A stretch of DNA of 64,000 nucleotides, taken from contig CBDAQW010000003.1 of the NCBI GenBank assembly GCA_965199185.1, positions 93,795 through 157,794 of the forward strand, given 5' to 3'. How positions within the stretch are numbered: the stretch's first letter is position 1; each line of letters begins with the position of its first letter. Of the stretch, positions 58,915 to 64,000 are shown piece after piece. Made by a program: the position numbers and the translations under genes. The notes under the pieces are model-generated. The model was not told the origin of the DNA and did not search any database. It saw only the letters and a list, made by a program, of their open reading frames with translations. This DNA is from Endozoicomonas sp965199185. Its GTDB lineage: Bacteria; Pseudomonadota; Gammaproteobacteria; Pseudomonadales; Endozoicomonadaceae.

Positions 58915-60336
58915 TCAGAACGGTCCCAGGCCAATCATTTGAGCGACCACAACCGCAATCAATGCTGCTGCAGACCAGAACAGAAACAGAGGCAAAAAGA
59001 ATTTTACCCAGCGCAGGTAAGGTACTTTTGCCAGTGCCAGTACCGCCAGAAGCCCCCCGTTGGTAGGGTAAATATAGTTTGAGATACCATCACCCAGCTG
59101 CGAAGCCAGCGAAGCCACCTGACGAGTAACGCCTCCCATATCCGCCAGCGGGATAATAATCGGCATAGTAATCACAGCCTGACCGGAGCCTGACGGAATC
59201 ATCAGATTAATCACCGCCTGCACCATATACATAGCGACAGCAGACACCAGCTCAGAGCTACCTACCAGCATTTGAGACAGATAATAAATGATGGTATCGA
59301 TGATGCGAGCATCTTCCATGACCGACATAATGGATCGGGCAAAAAAGATAATCAGTACAGCGACCAGAACTTCACTACAGCCTTTGGTCCAGTAATCGCA
59401 AATCTGATTGGCAGAAAGACCACCAACAAGCCCCGGAATAATCGCTGCAGCAATAAAACAACCGGCAATCTCATTGAAGCCAAAACCCATAGTCAGGGTT
59501 CCAAACAGCATATAACCAAAGATCGCCAGGAAAGTAATACCTGCTGCTATCTCTCGCTTACTTAACACTTTGATATTGATGTCTGTTGAAAACTGCTGTG
59601 GCACGTCGTGCAGCAAACTGTTTGATGGATCTGCCTTGACTTTTCGGGCATACATCAACAGATAAACAAGGCCGGTCACCAGCATAAATGCCATGCAAAT
59701 GGCGCGATACCACATAGCAGAATACATCGGTAACTCAGCAATATTGTGCGCAATGCCGGTAAAAAACGGATTCGCCAGAGCCGCCGCAAAACCCGCACAG
59801 CTCGATAGCAATACGATACCCAGGGCCGTCATCACGTCGTATCCCAGCTTGATACAGATAGGGATCATCAGAGTGATGAAAATCACATCCAGTTCACGCA
59901 TCCCGGTAAACGTCACATTCAGGGCAATGGCAGCCATCACCACCGGTGCAATCACCACCATACCACGGCGCTTTAACCTTTCTGTCAGACCAAAAACAGC
60001 CGCATCAAGAATCCCCATATGACGCATAACACCAAAGGCACCACCCACAAACAAAACCACCCCCATCACACCGGAAGCGGATTGAAACCCTTGAAAAAAG
60101 GACTGAAAAAAGGAGGACACTGTGGTTGGGTTGCTGTCTACGAAAGCAAACGAGCCGGGATTAATAATGGTGCGTCCATCGACGACATAACGTTCAAATT
60201 CGCCACCAGGAATCAGGTAGGTTGCGATAGCAGCAATCACCACCATGATAAACAGCGATAAGAACGGATGGTTGCCATCTTTGTCTTCAACGATGGTAGG
60301 AGTAAAAGTATCGGTATTGTTTACAGCAATCTGCAT
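58915..60336 (-). CDS. YfcC/DcuC-type membrane transporter
   Basis: This 473-residue protein has about twelve hydrophobic segments. Family blocks are IPGGEFERYVVDGRTIINPG near the N-terminus, GGAFGVMRHMGILDAA, ANPFFTGIAHNIAELPM and the C-terminal LMIPSGSGQAVITMPIIIPL. The YfcC family belongs to the ion-transporter superfamily and includes basic amino-acid or dicarboxylate carriers. The substrate is not evident. It is a single gene. Confidence 0.87.
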   Translation of the reverse strand: MQIAVNNTDTFTPTIVEDKDGNHPFLSLFIMVVIAAIATYLIPGGEFERYVVDGRTIINPGSFAFVDSNPTTVSSFFQSFFQGFQSASGVMGVVLFVGGAFGVMRHMGILDAAVFGLTERLKRRGMVVIAPVVMAAIALNVTFTGMRELDVIFITLMIPICIKLGYDVMTALGIVLLSSCAGFAAALANPFFTGIAHNIAELPMYSAMWYRAICMAFMLVTGLVYLLMYARKVKADPSNSLLHDVPQQFSTDINIKVLSKREIAAGITFLAIFGYMLFGTLTMGFGFNEIAGCFIAAAIIPGLVGGLSANQICDYWTKGCSEVLVAVLIIFFARSIMSVMEDARIIDTIIYYLSQMLVGSSELVSAVAMYMVQAVINLMIPSGSGQAVITMPIIIPLADMGGVTRQVASLASQLGDGISNYIYPTNGGLLAVLALAKVPYLRWVKFFLPLFLFWSAAALIAVVVAQMIGLGPF

Positions 60337-60693
60337 AGGTTACCTTTCAGTTAAAGTGAAGCGGGACTATAGTCAGGTCTTCTCCTTCCTGCAAACAGGA
60401 ATCCAGACAATATCGGTAATCACCCAAAGAGCAAAATCAGAACCTTACGGAAAAAAGCGGGTGATTTTACCATTAATAACACCTTAATCAAGCTTAAAAC
60501 ACCAGATTAAACTCAATATACGGCACAATGATCCTGAAGAAATAACAGGCTCAATCCGTATTTTCCACCCACTTATTAACATCACAACCGTGTCACGCAA
60601 GACAACCGTATTAGCAGCAATATCTCTACTCCTCTCAACGATAATCTACATGTAGAATATCCATCACTAGACAACTGTTTGCAGAATGTACTT
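60337..60693. other. Divergent upstream region of the transporter and smr genes
   Basis: A loose inverted repeat AATCACCC (60418) ... GGGTGATT (60465) upstream of the transporter might be an operator. Nothing else is seen. Confidence 0.4.
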
Positions 60694-61239
60694 ATGTCTC
60701 AAGATGAAGAAAAATTGTTCAGAGAAGCTATGGATGGTGTTAAGCCGCTGGACAGCAAACCACGCCACCATCAACAGCGCACACCGACCAAAGCACTTTC
60801 AGAAAGCACAATCAAAGCACGCCGGGCAGCAGCCGAAAGCGGCAAAGCCAGTGGTGGAGCAGCCCTGTCTGAAGCCTGGATTGAACCCATTGAACCAGAG
60901 CAGCGTATTGAGTTTTTTCGCCCCGGCCTGCAGCAAACTCGTATGCGCCAGTTACGGCAGGGGCAGTTTAACGTGCAATATCAGGTCGATCTGCATGGCT
61001 ACCGGATTGAAGAAGCCAGAGAGCTGATTGCCGAATTCATCCAGGTTGCACAGGGTAAGGGGTATATCTGCGTCAGGATTGTGCATGGTAAATCACACCG
61101 TTCAACTGACCGGCAAACCACATTAAAGAGTCATGTTAATCACTGGTTGAAACAAATCCCGGACGTATTGGCATTTTGCTCGGCGCCTCAAAGTGAAGGC
61201 GGCGCAGGCTCAGTACTGGTTTTGCTGAAACGAAAATAG
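60694..61239 (+). CDS. Smr-domain protein
   Basis: ATG 60694 is preferred to the TTG at 60,679; 181 residues. The N-terminal half is charged and flexible; the C-terminal Smr domain has YQVDLHGYRIEEARELIAEF and VRIVHGKSHRS, the family's DLHG and HGKG-type motifs (here HGKS). Smr domains are nucleases acting on DNA or on mRNA of collided ribosomes (SmrA/SmrB). The change of the last Gly may affect activity. Confidence 0.9.
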   Translation: MSQDEEKLFREAMDGVKPLDSKPRHHQQRTPTKALSESTIKARRAAAESGKASGGAALSEAWIEPIEPEQRIEFFRPGLQQTRMRQLRQGQFNVQYQVDLHGYRIEEARELIAEFIQVAQGKGYICVRIVHGKSHRSTDRQTTLKSHVNHWLKQIPDVLAFCSAPQSEGGAGSVLVLLKRK

Positions 61240-61296
61240 AATTTAGACAGAGGTTGTACGACTGTGGGAAACTAGTCTCAGATAAATAGAAAATAC

Positions 61297-61683
61297 ATGC
61301 CAGTTTATATGCAGACCATCATTGAAAAAGAATTAGCCCTGCACGAATACGAAGTCAACAGAGACAAGGACGAAGTAGCCAAACTACTACACCCGGATTT
61401 TAAAGAAGTCGAAGCCTCGGGCATTAGCCTTGATTTAATCAGCACACTTAACCTTCTCGGTGATGCAGAAACCAACCAGAGTAAGCTTCATTCACAGGAT
61501 TATGAAACTATACAGTTGGCTCCAGACGTTTATCTGCTGTTGTATAACTCAGCCCTAACGGACCGCAAAGGACGCTTCAGCCGTTTTGTTAAAAGATCGT
61601 CCATTTGGTCTTTGACCGAACAGGGATGGAAGATGAAGTACCATCAGGGTACTCCATGTGAACCCTTTACTATAAAACGCTAA
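61297..61683 (+). CDS. DUF4440 / NTF2-like protein
   Basis: This 128-residue protein, or 124 from the second ATG at 61,309, has the cone-shaped NTF2-like pattern: EKELALHEYEVNRDKDEVAK, LLHPDFKEVEASG and the C-terminal SSIWSLTEQGWKMKYHQGTP. Members are small enzymes or ligand-binding proteins of varied roles, and no specific function can be given. Its stop lies next to the convergent sthA stop (1 base apart). Confidence 0.82.
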   Translation: MPVYMQTIIEKELALHEYEVNRDKDEVAKLLHPDFKEVEASGISLDLISTLNLLGDAETNQSKLHSQDYETIQLAPDVYLLLYNSALTDRKGRFSRFVKRSSIWSLTEQGWKMKYHQGTPCEPFTIKR

Positions 61684-63078
61684 TCAAAACAGTCGATTCA
61701 GTCCATCCAGCGCCGCCACCCGGTAAGCTTCTGCCATGGTCGGGTAGTTAAAGGTGGTATTGAGGAAGTAACGCAGAGAATTTGCCTCACCTTTCTGACT
61801 CATAACCGCCTGACCGATATGCACGATCTCTGAAGCCTGATCACCGAAGCAGTGAATACCGAGCACTTCCAGCGTGTCGCGATGGAAAAGGATCTTCAGC
61901 ATACCGACCACTTCACCGGTAATCTGCGCCCGGGCGAGCCGGCGAAAAAAGGCTTTACCCACCTCATAGGGTACAGCGTCAGCAGTCAGCTCTTCTTCGG
62001 TTCTTCCCAGTGAGCTGATCTCGGGAATGGTGTAAATACCCGTCGGCACTTTATCGACGAAGTGCCACTCTTCTGAGTTGCTCATATGCGCTGCGGCTGA
62101 ACGACCCTGGTCATAAGCAGCACTGGCAAGACTGGGCCAACCAATCACATCACCGGCAGCATAAATATGAGGAATTTGTGTCTGATAACTTTCGTTAACC
62201 GACAGCTGTCCACGGTTATCCGGTGTCAGGTCAATCATTTCAAGCCCCATTGAACCGGTATTGCCCGAACGACCATTAGCCCAAAGCAGAATATCCGCCT
62301 TAAGTTTTTTTCCGGATTTCAGATGCAGCACCACGCCATCCTCCAGCGTTTCGACTTTTTGATATTCCTCATTATGGCGGATAATTACATTCATTTTGCG
62401 CAGCTGATAACCGAGCGCATCGGAGATTTCTTTATCCAGAAAAGAGAGCAGACGGTCACGGGTATCGATCAGATCCACCAGCACGCCCAACCCTGAAAAA
62501 ATAGACGCGTATTCAGAGCCAATAACACCGGCTCCGTAAATAATCATACGGCGGGGTGTTGATGACAGTTCAAGAATGGTGTCGCTGTCAAAAATACAGT
62601 GGTGATTAAAATCAATATCGGCAGGACGATAAGGGCGGGAACCAGAGGCCAAGAGAATATTCTCGGCATGCAGTGTTTCGATATTGCCGTTTTCCTGTAC
62701 TACTTCGACGGTATGCTCATCAACAAAGCTGCCTCGACCAAAGAACAGATCAATGCGATTGCGAGCGTAGTACATGGTGCGAGACTGCACCTGTTTCTGG
62801 ATGACTTTCTCTGCCCCTTTCAATACTTTAGGAAAACTAAACCAGCGGGGTTCGCCAATTTCCCGGAACATGGAGTTGGTGTTGAAATCCATGATCTGTT
62901 TCACGGAGTGGCGTAAGGCTTTGGAAGGGATGGTACCAAGATGAGTACAACTGCCACCGACAAAATTAAACTGCTCAATGACGGCGACTTTTTTGCCCAG
63001 TTTCACGGCATTCATCGCCGCACCTTCACCGGCCGGACCTGAGCCGAGGACAATTAGGTCGTAGTTTGAGACACCCAT
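61684..63078 (-). CDS. sthA: Soluble pyridine nucleotide transhydrogenase
   Basis: This 464-residue FAD flavoprotein moves hydride between NADPH and NAD+. The FAD motif is LIVLGSGPAGEGAAMNAVKL. The block GGSCTHLGTIPSKALRHSV has Thr in place of the second redox Cys of lipoamide dehydrogenases, as is diagnostic for SthA. MIIYGAGVIGSEYASIFSGL binds NAD(P). The C-terminal dimer domain contains HCFGDQASEIVHIGQAVM. Confidence 0.97.
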   Translation of the reverse strand: MGVSNYDLIVLGSGPAGEGAAMNAVKLGKKVAVIEQFNFVGGSCTHLGTIPSKALRHSVKQIMDFNTNSMFREIGEPRWFSFPKVLKGAEKVIQKQVQSRTMYYARNRIDLFFGRGSFVDEHTVEVVQENGNIETLHAENILLASGSRPYRPADIDFNHHCIFDSDTILELSSTPRRMIIYGAGVIGSEYASIFSGLGVLVDLIDTRDRLLSFLDKEISDALGYQLRKMNVIIRHNEEYQKVETLEDGVVLHLKSGKKLKADILLWANGRSGNTGSMGLEMIDLTPDNRGQLSVNESYQTQIPHIYAAGDVIGWPSLASAAYDQGRSAAAHMSNSEEWHFVDKVPTGIYTIPEISSLGRTEEELTADAVPYEVGKAFFRRLARAQITGEVVGMLKILFHRDTLEVLGIHCFGDQASEIVHIGQAVMSQKGEANSLRYFLNTTFNYPTMAEAYRVAALDGLNRLF

Positions 63079-63163
63079 TGGGGTTCCCCCTGATGATAAT
63101 GATTTATTCTTTTCGTGTTATCGGTTTGTAGTGCAGCTAAGCGGAGAGCAAGGGCCAATTTTA

Positions 63164-63333
63164 TAGGTCGGTTCCCGCCCGGAGGGCAGAAGCCGACAAG
63201 CCCGTAGGGCCGACATTAGCATTATGGATAAGACAACATGTTTTTTGTCCTGTCTGAGTGCTGGGACGCTGCCGTATTCTTTGCACTCTCTGAGCGCATT
63301 GTCGGCTTCTCCCTTCAGGGGAAACCGACCTGC
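63164..63333. repeat. MITE-like repeat M3, copy 2
   Basis: TAGGTCGGTTCCCGCCC on the left is inverted on the right as CAGGGGAAACCGACCTGC. The interior includes AGAAGCCGACAAGC, shared with copy 1 (53,211), and about 70 extra bases. It separates sthA from nqrM. Confidence 0.78.
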
Positions 63334-63348
63334 GTATACAATAAACCT

Positions 63349-63570
63349 TTACTTTGTTGCTACCGATGCATCGTAAAAAAGACCATCCGGAATTTCGGAC
63401 ACAGAGTCGGTTTTATCACCACCTCCACAAATCACACAACCGTCTTTCAGCCCCAGTGTACTCAAACCACCACAAGAGCCCTTAATAGGTTTATTGGCAA
63501 AGATCACACCAATGGCCATAGCCGCAATCAGCACCAGAAATGCTCCAAATGTTACTAGCATCATTGTCAT
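63349..63570 (-). CDS. nqrM: Na+-NQR maturation protein NqrM
   Basis: Starting at ATG 63570 with GAGGAG upstream, the protein has 73 residues; the longer frame to 63,657 lies in apbE. One N-terminal TM segment (LVTFGAFLVLIAAMAIGVIF) is followed by the Cys cluster KGSCGGLSTLGLKDGCVICG, typical of NqrM (DUF539), which delivers iron for the NqrD/E centre. It is 16 bases after apbE in the nqr operon order. Confidence 0.93.
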   Translation of the reverse strand: MTMMLVTFGAFLVLIAAMAIGVIFANKPIKGSCGGLSTLGLKDGCVICGGGDKTDSVSEIPDGLFYDASVATK

Positions 63571-63586
63571 GACTGATCTCCTCTTC

Positions 63587-64000
63587 TTATTCGACCAGAT
63601 AAGGCTTGAATGCCTCACTGGTGACTGTTTCAAAACTACTTTCAGTATAATAAGCAAACCTGGCAGCTATGCCTTCACGGTTTGCCAGCTCAAGACCTTT
63701 TTCATCTCCGAGCACCATAAACATGGTCGCCATAGCATCCGCTTCAGCCACGGTATCTGCAATCACAGCCACCTCAGCAATGCGTTTGGCTTCAGGCCAG
63801 CCTGTAGCGGGGTTGATGGTATGGGAATAACGCTTGCCATTAACTTCAAAAAAACTCAGATAATCGCCAGAAGTCGCCAACGCCTTATCGCCCGGAACCA
63901 CAATGGCAGAAACACCATTTTGCCCCATTTCAGGACCAATAACAGCCAACCGCCAGGCCTGACCATTGGGTTTCTCACCCTGAACCAGCACTTCTCCGCC
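63587..64000 (-). CDS. apbE: FAD:protein FMN transferase ApbE (partial, N-terminus beyond window)
   Basis: The last 138 residues are present and the frame is open to the window edge. LATSGDYLSFFEVNGKRYSH and TINPATGWPEA are the conserved ApbE region, and AEADAMATMFMVLGDEKGL the C-terminal one. ApbE attaches FMN to Thr residues of NqrB and NqrC. With nqrM it marks the end of the nqrABCDEF operon, expected to the right. Confidence 0.94.
   Translation of the reverse strand, partial: GGEVLVQGEKPNGQAWRLAVIGPEMGQNGVSAIVVPGDKALATSGDYLSFFEVNGKRYSHTINPATGWPEAKRIAEVAVIADTVAEADAMATMFMVLGDEKGLELANREGIAARFAYYTESSFETVTSEAFKPYLVE

Noticed and set aside
1..64000. CRISPR arrays, tRNA or rRNA genes, prophage structural genes
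   Set aside because: I looked for regularly spaced repeats, tRNA-like T-loops and phage protein families and saw none; the only stable RNA found is rnpB.

Overview
The window looks like the chromosome of a marine, host-associated gammaproteobacterium; my best guess is Endozoicomonas or a close relative (Oceanospirillales). The housekeeping genes (rnpB, rsmI, lpoA, yraN, diaA/gmhA, dolP, sspAB, proS, purMN, hda, mltC, sthA, nqrM/apbE) are gammaproteobacterial. Between them sit unusually many secreted or eukaryote-like genes: an animal-IAP-like RING finger, LDL-receptor class A repeats, a PP2C phosphatase, ankyrin-like repeats, a B-lectin-like protein, and two paralogues with paired hydrophobic segments like chlamydial Inc proteins. 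The genus assignment is inference.

Layout. 1-15,150 is a mobile-element-rich accessory region. It holds a partial lectin-like secreted gene, an IAP-RING gene cut by an IS3-family element, an IS21-family element, an ISAs1-family element with a perfect 10-bp target duplication, a 684-aa protein with repeated helix-loop-helix-like modules, an IS4-family element inserted in a REP-like palindrome, a frameshifted GNAT gene and a second IS3 copy. It ends exactly at the 3' end of rnpB, and a diverged copy of the rnpB tail lies at 6,059-6,163. 15,152-23,208 is the conserved block rnpB-rsmI / lpoA-yraN-diaA-dolP / grcA / OmpA-like / sspAB, in the order I remember from Pseudomonas. 23,604-28,266 carries the Inc-like pair and the PP2C gene. 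28,631-37,417 is core (tusA, MATE exporter, HU-like, membrane cold-shock protein, slyX, HIT, proS, lytic transglycosylase, acyP, TlpA-like, YihY).

37,690-51,817 alternates accessory genes (ankyrin, LDLa, lipase, large repeat membrane protein, orphan secreted protein) with core genes (arsC-like, DUF2069, hda, AI-2E permease, DUF2066). 52,148-64,000 is core again: purM-purN-DUF3108-gloA, ROK kinase, mltC, YfcC, Smr, DUF4440, sthA, nqrM and the end of apbE, with one orphan secreted gene at 57,940.

Four families of short non-coding repeats with inverted ends (MITE-like, here called M1-M4) lie mostly next to the effector-like genes. The region from proS to DUF3108 resembles a continuous Pseudomonas gene block into which effector-like genes and MITEs have been inserted. 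The picture is a conserved chromosome whose intergenic gaps serve as landing sites for host-interaction genes, several already damaged by IS elements or frameshifts.
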